A stretch of DNA of 64,000 nt from an uncultured Desulfatiglans sp. Lineage in GTDB: Bacteria; Desulfobacterota; DSM-4660; Desulfatiglandales; Desulfatiglandaceae. Every line of letters begins with the position of its first letter. Position 1 is the first letter of the stretch. Shown piece after piece: positions 43,238 through 51,940 of the stretch. The stretch is taken from positions 4,251,552 through 4,315,551 of the forward strand of contig LR026961.1 of the NCBI GenBank assembly GCA_900498135.1, in the 5' to 3' direction. A program made the translations under genes and the position numbers. The notes under the pieces are model-generated. The model saw nothing but the letters and a program-made list of their open reading frames with translations. It was not told the DNA's origin and did not search any database.

Positions 43238-44113
43238 TTGGCAGAGACCCTGTATCAAATTCGTGGCCGTCAAATCAGAGAGGAAGACCTCTCGGTTATC
43301 CGCGATACCATCTCCCGGCATTGGGAACGCGGTCGAACCGCCATTTCCCGAGTGCTGTGTGAGCACTGGGACTGGCGGCAGCCGAACGGGCAACTCAAAG
43401 GGATGGCCTGCCGTGCGCTGCTGCTCAAGCTCCAAGAAAAGCAGGTTGTTAATCTCCCCCCGCCTTTGTCCACAACGAATCATCGGAAGCCCCGCAAGGC
43501 TGTTCGACGCAGCTATAACTACGACACCTCGGAGATTCACGGAACGGTCTCCGAGTTTGGCTCTTTGAAAATCGAGATGGTCCGGCGCACCCCGGATGAA
43601 GGCCTGTGGGATCACCTGGTCGATAAGTACCATTACCTGGGGCGCCCCCGAATCGTCGGTGCATACTTGAAGTACCTGGCCTACCTGGATGGACACCTGG
43701 TGGCTTGCCTCGGTTGGGGCTCAGCGGCCTGGAAGGTGGAGTGCCGCGACCGGTTCATCGGTTGGGAGCCCCGTACCAGGGAAGCGAACCTCTACAAGGT
43801 CGTCAATAACGTCCGGTTCCTGATTCCGGGCTGGGTTTCGGTGGAACACTTGGCCTCGAAGCTTCTGAGCGCCAACATCCGGATGCTTCCCGGGGACTGG
43901 CAGGCGTTTTACCGCCATCCCGTTGCCTTGCTCGAAACCTTCGTGGACACCACCCGGTTCCAGGGCACCTGCTACCGGGCAGCCAACTGGGTCTATGCAG
44001 GACTGACCAAGGGGCGTGGACGCTACGACCGCTATAACCGCTGCATGGAACCGGTCAAGGCGGTCTACCTCTACCCGCTTGGCAAGCGTTTCCGGGAGGC
44101 GCTCCATGCCTGA
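43238..44113 (+). CDS. DUF4338 (DruA-like) protein of the IS66-type element
   Basis: About 291 aa from a TTG nine bases after GGAGGG. An in-frame TTG at 43217 is also possible. It shows the full DUF4338 pattern: YHYLGRPRIVGAYLKYLAYL, then LGWGSAAWKVECRDRFIGW, then NVRFLIPGWVSVEHLASKLL, then LLETFVDTTRFQGTCYRAAN, then KGRGRYDR and KAVYLYPL. DUF4338 is also the DruA subunit of the Druantia defence system. Here it lies inside the ends of an insertion element and overlaps the transposase gene, so it is probably part of the transposition machinery. Confidence 0.85.
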   Translation: MAETLYQIRGRQIREEDLSVIRDTISRHWERGRTAISRVLCEHWDWRQPNGQLKGMACRALLLKLQEKQVVNLPPPLSTTNHRKPRKAVRRSYNYDTSEIHGTVSEFGSLKIEMVRRTPDEGLWDHLVDKYHYLGRPRIVGAYLKYLAYLDGHLVACLGWGSAAWKVECRDRFIGWEPRTREANLYKVVNNVRFLIPGWVSVEHLASKLLSANIRMLPGDWQAFYRHPVALLETFVDTTRFQGTCYRAANWVYAGLTKGRGRYDRYNRCMEPVKAVYLYPLGKRFREALHA

Positions 44114-45506
44114 AACGCCTCTTTTTCCCGAAGGCATCGCCTTGACCGAAGAGGGGCTGCAGGATGTGCCGCGCTCCGTGCTCATCCAGATCATCCTCGC
44201 CCTTGTGGAGGAAAACCGCGAACTCCGAAAACGGATCGAACAACTCGAAGCGCGTCTGAACAAGGATTCCTCCAACTCGGATCGGCCGCCGTCCTCGGAT
44301 CCGCCCTTCAAAAAGAAAAAATCCGGTAAGAAAAAGAAAGGCACCGATCGACGGAAACTGAGCCATCCGGGGCACCGGCAGGAGATGCTCCCGCCGAAGG
44401 AAACCCGAGTCATCCTTCCGGAAATCTGCACCTGCGGCAACCGCGAGTTCCCCGAAACCGAACCGTATTATACGCACCAAGTCATCGAACTGCCGCCGAT
44501 CGAACTCGAGGTCATCCACTTCGAGCTACACCGAGGCAGGTGCCCGGTCTGCGGCAAGATGCAAAAGGCCACCGTCCCCAGGGAACATCGGACAGGCTAC
44601 GGTCCCAGGCTTTCAGCCATGATCGCCGAGATGGCGGGCACCCAGGCAGACAGCCGGTCAACGATTCAAACCTTCTGCGCTTCGGTGCTTGGGTTCCATA
44701 TCAGCCTGAGCGCCATCCAGAAGATCATCGTTCGGGCTTGTGCCGCGATCCAACCCCACTATGAAACGATCGGCCAGGCAGCCAGGCAGGCGCCGGTCAA
44801 CCACATCGACGAGACCAGCCATCGCCTCAACGGCCTCCTGCAATGGCTGTGGGTCATGGCGGGGCCGGCAGTGGCTTTCTTCATGATCCATTCCAACCGC
44901 TCGAAGGAAGCCTTCGAAGCATTGATCAAGGACTGGACCGGCATCCTGGTCTCGGACGGATACGGCGTGTACCGCAAATGGGTCGGACTGCGGCAGACCT
45001 GCCTTGCTCATCTGATCCGCAAGGCCAAGGAACTCTCCGAAAGGAAAGACCCGGACATAAAACGGTTCGGTCTGTGGGCAACCCATGAACTCCAACGACT
45101 ATGTCATATGGCCAAGGATCCCCCCTCCGTCGGAGAGTGGCAGGCCTTTTATGCTCGTTTGATCCGCTTGATCACCCTTCATGAGAAGCGCAAGGATGAT
45201 GCCGGCAGATTTGCACGCCGTCTTCGCAGGGAGATCGAAAGCCTTTGGACGTTCCTCTCGGAGCAGGGGGTGGATCCCACGAACAATCATGCTGAGCGGA
45301 TGCTTCGATTCGCCGTGCTGTGGCGCAAATCCAGCCAGGGTACGTCCAGTGAAAAAGGCAATCGTTGGGTGGAGCGTATCCTCTCACTCAAGCAGACCTG
45401 CCGCCTGCAGAAAAAAACAACCTTCCCCGTCCTTGTCGATGCCCTGCACGCCTACTTCCGGGGTCAGGAACCCGACCTCGCCTGGATCGCTCAGCCCACC
45501 GCCTGA
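44106..45506 (+). CDS. IS66-family transposase (TnpC-like)
   Basis: 466 aa from the ATG at 44106. A coiled N-terminus (ALVEENRELRKRIEQLEARL) and SSNSDRPPSSDP are typical of IS66. A zinc ribbon (CTCGNREF ... CPVCGKMQ) follows. DDE residues are in NHIDETSHRLNG, VSDGYGVYRKW and NNHAERMLRFAV. Start overlaps the stop of the DUF4338 gene. Intact. Confidence 0.93.
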   Translation: MPETPLFPEGIALTEEGLQDVPRSVLIQIILALVEENRELRKRIEQLEARLNKDSSNSDRPPSSDPPFKKKKSGKKKKGTDRRKLSHPGHRQEMLPPKETRVILPEICTCGNREFPETEPYYTHQVIELPPIELEVIHFELHRGRCPVCGKMQKATVPREHRTGYGPRLSAMIAEMAGTQADSRSTIQTFCASVLGFHISLSAIQKIIVRACAAIQPHYETIGQAARQAPVNHIDETSHRLNGLLQWLWVMAGPAVAFFMIHSNRSKEAFEALIKDWTGILVSDGYGVYRKWVGLRQTCLAHLIRKAKELSERKDPDIKRFGLWATHELQRLCHMAKDPPSVGEWQAFYARLIRLITLHEKRKDDAGRFARRLRREIESLWTFLSEQGVDPTNNHAERMLRFAVLWRKSSQGTSSEKGNRWVERILSLKQTCRLQKKTTFPVLVDALHAYFRGQEPDLAWIAQPTA

Positions 45507-45889
45507 TCCAGATCCTGTGATCGCTTACGAACTTTCAGAGGACAGGGTGAGCCTTATCCTGGGAGAGATCCACGGTCGTGAGACGTTAAAACATGACAAC
45601 CTCGCCAGACTTTATGACGATCTCCTGAAAGTAAGAAACTGGCGACTGGAAAGACCATTCCCCGAATATTACCAAAAAGACAGAATATGGTCAGACCTCA
45701 ATCGCATGGAGATTCAGATCAGGGAACAGATCAGGCGTGAGCTCAAAGATGCCGCCCGTGATACATCCTTCCCCCAGAAAGACCTCCGGGAATCTCTAAT
45801 TGACTTCAAGCTTCAAAGTCAAAAGGCCCAGATGATGGAAGGGGGACTGGAAATGAGTCTGGAAGACTCCGATCAAACCGATAAAGGTG

Positions 45890-46684
45890 ATGCCTATCAC
45901 CATAAAAACCACCAAACTCCATTCTTCTACTGAAGGCCCAAAAAGACCGAAAAAAAGATGGCTCTCCCCATCGTCCATAAACGCCTACCTCAGATGCCCC
46001 AGAAGCTACTATTACAGCAGGATCGCAAAACTGAAACAGAAACCGAGTGTCTATCTCATCAGGGGCATCGCCGTCCATTCCGCAATCCAAAAGTTTTACA
46101 CACACAAGATCCATCGCTGCATAAACATGGACTACAGTGAAATCCGAAGGATCGTTATCGAGCTTTTAAAGGACGAATGGAAGAACCAGAAAAGCGACAT
46201 CCTTGAACTCGACCTCAAAGAAGACGAGATCGCGTTTTATTTCGAGGAAAGCAGGAAGATGATGCTCAATTTTCTGCACGACTTCCTCGATGACGGGGGA
46301 TTCGAAAAGCCGGAACCCATAATTGAGAAAACCCTTTTCTCCAGAAAACAGTTGCTCCTTGGACGGATCGATGCCATCTACAACAACCGTGACCCTCCCC
46401 TCCTGGTGGACTTCAAGACCTGCAAATCAAAAGAACTCATCGACGATTACAAGCGACAACTCGGCATCTACGCCCTTCTCTACAAAGAGAACTACAACAT
46501 CATCCCCACCATTGGGATCCATTTCCTCAAGTTCAGACACGGCCTCGAAGAGTTCAAAATGACAGAAAGATACATAAATAAAATCAGGGACCTTATCCGG
46601 GATATCCATTCAAAAACCCGGTCAGAACGGATCACCGATTACCCATGCACATGCGGATGGTGCAAGAAGAATTTCAAGATCTGA
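45890..46684 (+). CDS. Cas4/RecB-like PD-(D/E)XK nuclease
   Basis: About 264 aa from the ATG at 45890. WLSPSSINAYLRCPRSYYYS at the N-terminus carries the first Cys. LLGRIDAIYN and LLVDFKTCKSKE are the catalytic D and DxK motifs, QLGIYALLYK is the QxxxY motif, and CTCGWCKKNF supplies the last cysteines. This is the iron-sulphur RecB-nuclease type of Cas4 and AddB. No CRISPR genes are nearby. Next to HerA it suggests end processing of DNA, as in the HerA-NurA pair. It overlaps the interrupted gene. Confidence 0.85.
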   Translation: MPITIKTTKLHSSTEGPKRPKKRWLSPSSINAYLRCPRSYYYSRIAKLKQKPSVYLIRGIAVHSAIQKFYTHKIHRCINMDYSEIRRIVIELLKDEWKNQKSDILELDLKEDEIAFYFEESRKMMLNFLHDFLDDGGFEKPEPIIEKTLFSRKQLLLGRIDAIYNNRDPPLLVDFKTCKSKELIDDYKRQLGIYALLYKENYNIIPTIGIHFLKFRHGLEEFKMTERYINKIRDLIRDIHSKTRSERITDYPCTCGWCKKNFKI

Positions 46685-46721
46685 GATTTCTGGGCAGTCA
46701 AGTTTGAAGGTGGAAAAGCAT

Positions 46722-48701
46722 ATGATCACCATCGATGAAAAGCTTAAAATCCTGCAACCGATCCTCGGCCACATCAAGACCCGACGATTAAGGCAGATGT
46801 ATTACTATGAAGATGATTTCAGGAGAAAGAGAGAGCTTGAAAACCATATCGACCTTCTCATATCCCGTTATGTGAAAAAAGATGTTGAGGACGAAATCAT
46901 ACTTCCACCACCCCAAAAAGAGCTATGCGATGGGGACCTAAATATCGGAGAGATTGAATATCTCGGGAAAAGACTTTTTCCATTTCACCTTAAACTCAAG
47001 GACATCAACCGTCACTTGGCGGTCTGCGGATCGACGGGATCAGGGAAAACAACGTTTGCCAAACACCTGATCAGGCAGCTCCACAAAAAGGGCATCCCCT
47101 TCCTTATCTTTGACTGGGAAAAAAGTTACCGGAACCTCATAAACGAGTTTGACGACATCGAGGTGCTGACCGTCGGAAGCGATATCAACCCATTGTTTCT
47201 CAATTTCCTGAACGTGCCCCCGGGCATCCGCTACGACGAATACATCAAGTCCATCATCGCTATTATATCTGAAGACTACATCGGCGGCATAGGCGCGGAC
47301 ACCATGCTCCTAAACTATATGGAGATGGCGTATCAGGAGACACAAAACCCGTTTTTCGGAGACCTCAAGGAAATCGTTCTAAGAGAAATCAACAAAGACA
47401 TGGGTAAAAGGGGAAGACTCGCCGGCAGGTCAGGGCTATGGAAAGAAAGCGTTTCCAGGCAAATCACTTTCCTTTCAAAGGGCGCCTCCGGAAACGTGGT
47501 GAACCCCAAAAGACACTACCCACTCCAAGAACTTTTCAGTAAGCCAATTGTTCTCGAATTCGGGAATCTGAAGAGTCCATATGACCGAAAATTTTTCATT
47601 CACGTCATCCTCAACTGGCTCTCCATCTACAACCAACACTGCGGCATCCAGACAGAACACCTGAAACAGGTCATGATCTTCGAAGAGTTCCATAACATTG
47701 CCATGAAAGGAAAAGAAGATAACATGATTTCAACGCTGTTTCGGGAATCAAGGAAATACGGCATCGGTCTAATCGCTATCGATCAGACTCCCTCGGAGAT
47801 CCCCAACGCCATCTTTGCCAACATGAACGTCAAGGTCTCCTTTGCCCTTGGAACCAGCAGGGATATCGCCTCGATGGGGAAGGCCATGAACCTGGACACC
47901 TACAAATCAAAATACCTGGGCATGCTCAAGACCGGCCAGGCCATGATCAATGTGAAACAGAGACATTATGATACCTTCCTTATTAAGGCCCCATTTATCA
48001 AACAGGAGGAAAATATCCGGGATGAAGAGCTGAGGGAAAAAATGAAGAAGTTCGCAGGCAGGATAAGGGTAAAAGAGCCTGACATCGAGTTTATGAGTAT
48101 CTCACAGACCCCTCAAAGATCAGAAAACATTTCCCCCTTGGAACCCCTTGAAAAAGTGCTCCTTTCAAACATCATCGAAAGGCCCCTTGATGGCGTTGAT
48201 GAAAGAACCAAGAGGCTGGGTATCCATCCCTCAACGGTTTCTGATCTCCACACATCATTGTCGCAACGAGGACTGATCAAGACCGTTAATGTGGACAAGA
48301 AGAAACTCTTCGAGCTCACGGATCAAGGAAAAGAGATGGCTGAAAAACTGGGCATCCGGATTCCGGTGAAACACACAAGAGGCGGTATAGAACACGACTA
48401 CTGGGTCCACCAGACCGCCCAATTCTTGAGAAAACACGAGTTTCAGCCGGTCTGTGAGGTAAAGGGCATTGACATCGTTGACACCCAAGCAGGAATCGCC
48501 ATCGAGATTGAGACAGGCAAATCAGATCTACTATCAAACCTCTTAAAACTCAAGAAATCTCGATATTCAAGATGTTTCATGCTGGCCACCACCAAGGCAG
48601 CTGAAATTAAAATCAAGAACCAATCAATTGACTTCCCATCCATCCAAGTCTTTTTCATAAAAGACTTCCTCAAACTCACCAGAGACCAGCTCACCCAATA
48701 G
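46722..48701 (+). CDS. HerA-type ATPase fused to winged helix and nuclease-like domain
   Basis: About 659 aa from the ATG at 46722, chosen for its AAGGTGG SD; the frame has a TTG at 46704. Walker A is VCGSTGSGKTTFAKHL (about residues 102-117), Walker B is QVMIFEEFHNIA, and GIGLIAIDQTPSEIP follows. After about residue 475 comes a winged helix (LGIHPSTVSDLHTSLSQRGL), then VKGIDIVDTQAGIAIEIETG, a PD-(D/E)XK-like core (D, then ExE). It may translocate and cut DNA together with the Cas4-like nuclease encoded upstream. Confidence 0.85.
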   Translation: MITIDEKLKILQPILGHIKTRRLRQMYYYEDDFRRKRELENHIDLLISRYVKKDVEDEIILPPPQKELCDGDLNIGEIEYLGKRLFPFHLKLKDINRHLAVCGSTGSGKTTFAKHLIRQLHKKGIPFLIFDWEKSYRNLINEFDDIEVLTVGSDINPLFLNFLNVPPGIRYDEYIKSIIAIISEDYIGGIGADTMLLNYMEMAYQETQNPFFGDLKEIVLREINKDMGKRGRLAGRSGLWKESVSRQITFLSKGASGNVVNPKRHYPLQELFSKPIVLEFGNLKSPYDRKFFIHVILNWLSIYNQHCGIQTEHLKQVMIFEEFHNIAMKGKEDNMISTLFRESRKYGIGLIAIDQTPSEIPNAIFANMNVKVSFALGTSRDIASMGKAMNLDTYKSKYLGMLKTGQAMINVKQRHYDTFLIKAPFIKQEENIRDEELREKMKKFAGRIRVKEPDIEFMSISQTPQRSENISPLEPLEKVLLSNIIERPLDGVDERTKRLGIHPSTVSDLHTSLSQRGLIKTVNVDKKKLFELTDQGKEMAEKLGIRIPVKHTRGGIEHDYWVHQTAQFLRKHEFQPVCEVKGIDIVDTQAGIAIEIETGKSDLLSNLLKLKKSRYSRCFMLATTKAAEIKIKNQSIDFPSIQVFFIKDFLKLTRDQLTQ

Positions 48702-48877
48702 AACCCATCACCGATCATACCCATCATCGTCCCCCTAATCCCCTTATTCATGATCACCCCAAAGAGTGCGGATGATCGCCGATAACCCCGAAGCAAAAGG
48801 AGCGATCCCCTCACTTATGTCAAAACAATAAAGGCAGACAACAAGCAGAAAAAGGTGCCTTTACCCCAGGTGAAACG

Positions 48878-48905
48878 GCCTGTCCCGTCGGAGACAGGCT
48901 TTTTC
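48878..48905 (+). terminator. Intrinsic terminator
   Basis: GCCTGTC (48878-48884) pairs with GACAGGC (48893-48899), followed by TTTTTC. It lies in the 270-bp gap after the HerA gene and ends that transcript. Confidence 0.85.
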
Positions 48906-48974
48906 ATTAGTGGAAGCTATCGAGTTCTCGGCTTTTTAAATCATTAACCGGAAGAAAGGAGGTGAGACGTAAGT

Positions 48975-49265
48975 ATGCTCAGGAATTTCAGGAAAGAGAT
49001 GGAAGACACGAGATGTGAAGTCGCCGCTGCGATGGCCGAGACCGTGCCCTCCAAAGAGTTCCGTGCGGCCGTAATCCTCGCCGTGATCCATCTCGGATTG
49101 GTTGAATCGAAAATTCATAAAACCACAAATCTTGAAGAAAGGAGGACAAGGATCAATGAATTTAACAGAGTCAAAAATGCCATTGAAAAGGGAATCGGGC
49201 TTCTCCAAAACAATCAACCCGGAAGAAGATTATTACCTGAAAATCAAAAAAAATCTCTGCCCTGA
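48975..49265 (+). CDS. Small helical protein, paralogue of 11117-11383
   Basis: A 96-aa protein with SD GGAGGTGAG. Helices: FRAAVILAVIHLGLVESKIH and RRTRINEFNRVKNAIEKGIG. Shares its pattern with the protein at 11117-11383, which also lies beside zinc-ribbon genes. The last 36 codons overlap the next gene in another frame. Confidence 0.6.
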   Translation: MLRNFRKEMEDTRCEVAAAMAETVPSKEFRAAVILAVIHLGLVESKIHKTTNLEERRTRINEFNRVKNAIEKGIGLLQNNQPGRRLLPENQKKSLP

Positions 49266-49338
49266 TTGCGGTGGAAAGCTCTATGTCTCCGGCGGGTGTC
49301 CGGTCTGTTTTTTCTGCGGATGGTCCAGATGCTCATAA
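49156..49338 (+). CDS. Zinc-ribbon microprotein
   Basis: About 60 aa from the ATG at 49156. NLCPDCGGKLYVSGG followed by CPVCFFCGWSRC gives a compact ribbon. It overlaps the upstream gene by 110 bp in a different frame. Function unknown. Confidence 0.5.
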   Translation: MNLTESKMPLKRESGFSKTINPEEDYYLKIKKNLCPDCGGKLYVSGGCPVCFFCGWSRCS

Positions 49339-49402
49339 ACGGAAGTCATTCAACACGCTGTTAGAAGTGAACCATTCCCATCAAAAAGGAGGGATAAAAG
49401 AG

Positions 49403-49567
49403 ATGAAAGACAATGCATGGGAACAAACCCTCAGCATGGAAGAGAAAGGGAGGATCTGTCCTTGCTGTGGCGATATCTACAAGGTTGTGCAGACAGGCAA
49501 GAAGAATCAGAAGTACGGATACGGATACATTCGGTGCCTCTCCTGCGGCATGTACACGGAAGTTTAG
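49403..49567 (+). CDS. Zinc-ribbon microprotein
   Basis: A 54-aa protein (MKDNAWEQTLSMEEKGR, then ICPCCGDIYKVV, then YGYIRCLSCGMYTEV). SD AAGGAGG. One C-x2-C pair on each side of a short loop. Function unknown; one of three in a row. Confidence 0.6.
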   Translation: MKDNAWEQTLSMEEKGRICPCCGDIYKVVQTGKKNQKYGYGYIRCLSCGMYTEV

Positions 49568-49650
49568 TCCGAGGAGGATCTGTATCCGGAGTCCAAACCC
49601 AAAGCAGCCTTGGTTTCAAGGCCTATTTTTCTAAAAGGAGGATCCATGAC

Positions 49651-49821
49651 ATGGCAGAAAGACAGCTCTTCAAGCTCCTGGATTCCTATGATGAGACCGA
49701 GACCTGTCCGGTCTGCGGCAACACCTACAAGGTGGAACTGCTTAAAGAAAGCGAGGACTGGAACGATTTCGGATACCGGTATTGCCCTTTCTGCGGCGAC
49801 ATGATCGATCTGTACGCCTGA
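49651..49821 (+). CDS. Zinc-ribbon microprotein (WNDFGYRYCPFCG type)
   Basis: A 56-aa protein: ETCPVCGNTYKVELLKESED, then WNDFGYRYCPFCGDMIDLYA. The block WNDFGYRYCPFCG is identical to that of the protein at 10923-11120. SD AAAGGAGG. The likeness between the two is high for such short proteins and ties the two halves of the window together. Confidence 0.7.
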   Translation: MAERQLFKLLDSYDETETCPVCGNTYKVELLKESEDWNDFGYRYCPFCGDMIDLYA

Positions 49822-49852
49822 CACCCATGATCCGCTTTCACAAACCAGCAAT

Positions 49853-49886
49853 GAGACTCTCTTGAGCAGAGGCTCATTTGTTTTAA
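49853..49886 (+). terminator. Hairpin and T-run before an SD
   Basis: GAGACTCT (49853-49860) pairs with AGAGGCTC (49868-49875), then ATTTGTTTT and immediately AAGGAGGTG. Same terminator-then-SD layout as at 54742, 58248 and 60652. Confidence 0.5.
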
Positions 49887-49899
49887 GGAGGTGTGTTGG

Positions 49900-49953
49900 T
49901 TGGCAGAATATGCTGTCGGGAAGGGGCCGTATTTTTCACAAACGCTTGACTAG
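49900..49953 (+). pseudogene. 5' stub of a gene truncated by the transposon
   Basis: A strong SD (AAGGAGGTG) is followed by TTG-GCA-GAA (MAEYAVGKGPYFSQTLD, stop at 49951). The transposon end begins at about 49934, inside this frame. It is probably the start of a small gene cut by the insertion; no matching 3' part is seen after 53664. Confidence 0.3.
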
Positions 49954-50087
49954 AGGGGGTCGGATGTCGAATTATTCTGGCTTTGGGAATAGGGCGAAAG
50001 CGGGCATAGAAAACAATTGGGGTAAAGGATGTAGCAGCACCCTTTACCCCGAAAAACATGTGAGTAAAACTCACAACCCGTACTCTA

Positions 50088-50684
50088 TTGATAGTATTTG
50101 TCGAGGTATGCGTCAAGAGCCTTTTCAGGCTGGGCCGAAAATATCTCTGGCCCAGGCCGCCATCCTGCCCCAAATGCGAAGGGAAGCTGTGGGGGCATGG
50201 GTATACCACCGCCTGTTTTGACGGGTACGGGGAACCTGCCGAGATTCCGAGGTACCGCTGCCCGGCTTGCGGGTGTGTGGTCCGGCTCCGCCCCGAAGGA
50301 TACTTCTCTCGTTTCCAATCTTCTATCGAAACCATCCAATCGAGTATTGCCAACCGCTTATCAGGCCGCGGCTGGCTCCCGGGTCTTTCGCCATCCCGCC
50401 AGCGCCACTGGCTGAACAGCTTGATCGAGCAGACGAAACTGCATCTTGGCCTGTCGTGGTCCGGACAGCTCCCGGACGCATTCGAACTGCTTCACGCCGT
50501 GGGGATCTGCCCGGTCAGCCGCTCCATCCAATGTGAAAGAAGGGCTTCTTTTGTGGGGCCCCACCGAAGGCTGCCCTTTACCAGCCCTCGGGAGGTGGGG
50601 TATCCAGACGCAAAACCACAAAGGAGGTCCCACAGATGGACGAACAGCAGCAAAAAGACATCGCCGTTTTCCGGTTCGGGGTGA
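50088..50684 (+). CDS. DUF6431-like zinc-ribbon transposon protein
   Basis: About 198 aa, possibly from a TTG at 50088. PPSCPKCEGKLWGHGYTTAC, then PRYRCPACGCVVRLRPEGYF form a zinc ribbon like the N-terminal domain of IS1-like and DUF6431 proteins. The rest is helical. It overlaps the transposase gene by 49 bp. Genes of this type commonly precede this transposase/ExeA pair and are thought to help recognise the ends. Confidence 0.6.
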   Translation: MIVFVEVCVKSLFRLGRKYLWPRPPSCPKCEGKLWGHGYTTACFDGYGEPAEIPRYRCPACGCVVRLRPEGYFSRFQSSIETIQSSIANRLSGRGWLPGLSPSRQRHWLNSLIEQTKLHLGLSWSGQLPDAFELLHAVGICPVSRSIQCERRASFVGPHRRLPFTSPREVGYPDAKPQRRSHRWTNSSKKTSPFSGSG

Positions 50685-51940
50685 TCAGCGACTTTTTCTG
50701 CCAGAAATTGACCCGGGGAGAGAAAGAGCGGTTGCTCAGAGAGAAGTGCTCCCGGCAGTGGCAGATCCCCCACTCAGAGCGTACCCGGCTTGCCCGCACC
50801 ACGATCCTTTCCTGGATCAAGGCGTATCGGGAAGGCCGGCAGAGGCTCGAAGCCCTTTACCCTCAATCCAGAAGCGACCGGGGCATGCCCCGCAGCATCC
50901 ACGATGAGGCCGCTGCCGTCATCGTCACGCTGCGCAGGCGGATGCCCCGCTGCACCCTCATGGTTCTTCTCTCGGAACTTGAAAACCGCAAGCTTTTGAG
51001 GTCGGACGAGCTGCCGAGCTACTCTTCATTGTACCGCTTCCTTAAAAAGGAGAACCTCTTGCACCTCGATCAGTCCGCACCGGTCGATCGGAGAAAGTTC
51101 GAGGCCGAATCCCCCAACGACATTTGGCAGGCCGATGCCATGCACGGTCCCATGATCCTCGATGGGGAAAAGCGGCGGAAAACGTACCTCTTCGCTTTCC
51201 TCGACGACATGAGCCGACTGATCCCCCACGCTGCCTTCTACTTCAGCGAAAACCTCGAATGCTACCTCGACGCCTTGCGCTCAGCGCTCCTCAAGCGCGG
51301 CCTCCCACGCAAACTCTACACCGACAACGGCAGCGCCTTCCGCTCCAAACTCCTCCAGGAAACCACCGCCAGCCTCGGCATCGCGCTGGTTCACTCCCGG
51401 CCTTACAAACCCCAGGGTCGGGGCAAAATAGAGCGTTGGTTCCTCACCGTGCAGAAACAGTTCCTCCCCACACTCAGCTCCAACCTCGATCTCAGGGGCC
51501 TCAATGAAAAGCTCGAAGAGTGGATCCACTCCGTCTACCATCAACGTCCCCACGGATCCACGGGTCAAAGTCCCATCCAGCGCTTTGCCGAAAAAATGGA
51601 GTGCATCCGCCCCGCCCCCAGAAACCTCGAGGACTTCTTCCGTAAGCGTGCCAGGCGAAAGGTCGCCAACGACCGCACCATCGCCCTGAATGGCAAGGTC
51701 TATGAGGCGCCTGTTCCCCTCATCGGAAAACAGGTCACGCTCCTTTACCACGACCATGATCCCACCCGGGTTGAAGTGCACCTGGACAACCTCTCCTACG
51801 GGTTCCTCACCCCTCTGGATCTGCACGTCAACTGCCGGGTGCGCCGGTCCCGCTCTCAAGACCTCGTCATAGACAGCGCTCCTCCAAAATCCGTCCCATC
51901 CGGCCGGTTACCCTTTTCTCTCGCAAAGGAGCCCCGATGA
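50636..51940 (+). CDS. DDE transposase (rve integrase core)
   Basis: A 434-aa protein, SD GGAGGT. It has an N-terminal HTH (LSWIKAYREGRQRLEALYP), an rve core with IWQADAMHGPMI, LYTDNGSAFRS and GRGKIERWFLTVQKQ (D, D, E), and a C-terminal beta region (NGKVYEAPVPLIGKQVTLLY). This matches the IS481/TniA-like group. Its stop overlaps the next start (ATGA), so both are translated together. Confidence 0.9.
   Translation: MDEQQQKDIAVFRFGVISDFFCQKLTRGEKERLLREKCSRQWQIPHSERTRLARTTILSWIKAYREGRQRLEALYPQSRSDRGMPRSIHDEAAAVIVTLRRRMPRCTLMVLLSELENRKLLRSDELPSYSSLYRFLKKENLLHLDQSAPVDRRKFEAESPNDIWQADAMHGPMILDGEKRRKTYLFAFLDDMSRLIPHAAFYFSENLECYLDALRSALLKRGLPRKLYTDNGSAFRSKLLQETTASLGIALVHSRPYKPQGRGKIERWFLTVQKQFLPTLSSNLDLRGLNEKLEEWIHSVYHQRPHGSTGQSPIQRFAEKMECIRPAPRNLEDFFRKRARRKVANDRTIALNGKVYEAPVPLIGKQVTLLYHDHDPTRVEVHLDNLSYGFLTPLDLHVNCRVRRSRSQDLVIDSAPPKSVPSGRLPFSLAKEPR

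Larger units (their letters stand above)
43155..45528. mobile_element. IS66-type insertion element with DUF4338 gene
   Basis: The element begins GTTAGCGATCACAGG (43155-43169) and ends CCTGTGATCGCTTAC (45514-45528). These inverted repeats differ at one position and start with the GTAAGCG type of end known for IS66. An 8-bp duplication, GAACTTTC, flanks it (43147-43154 and 45529-45536), as expected for IS66. It carries a DUF4338 gene and a TnpC-like transposase but neither tnpA nor tnpB of classical IS66. Total 2374 bp. Confidence 0.93.
42940..45933 (+). pseudogene. Hypothetical gene split by the IS66-type element
   Basis: The 5' part is 42940-43154 (MIDQKEANYYQNYIPSTQG to NQKKELS) and the 3' part is 45537-45933 (EDRVSLILGEIHGRE onward). 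Removing the element and one copy of its GAACTTTC duplication restores one open frame of about 203 aa. A promoter with TTTATAAA at about 42901 and an SD GAGGAG lie before the ATG. The product is helical with a Lys/Glu-rich end; family unknown. Its end overlaps the next gene. The clean join means the insertion is recent. Confidence 0.8.

Noticed and set aside
43238-44113. Druantia defence system
   Set aside because: Only the DUF4338 (DruA-like) gene is present; it lies inside transposon ends with an IS66 transposase, and druB-druE are absent.
45890-46684. CRISPR-linked Cas4
   Set aside because: No other cas genes or repeat-spacer arrays were seen anywhere in the window.
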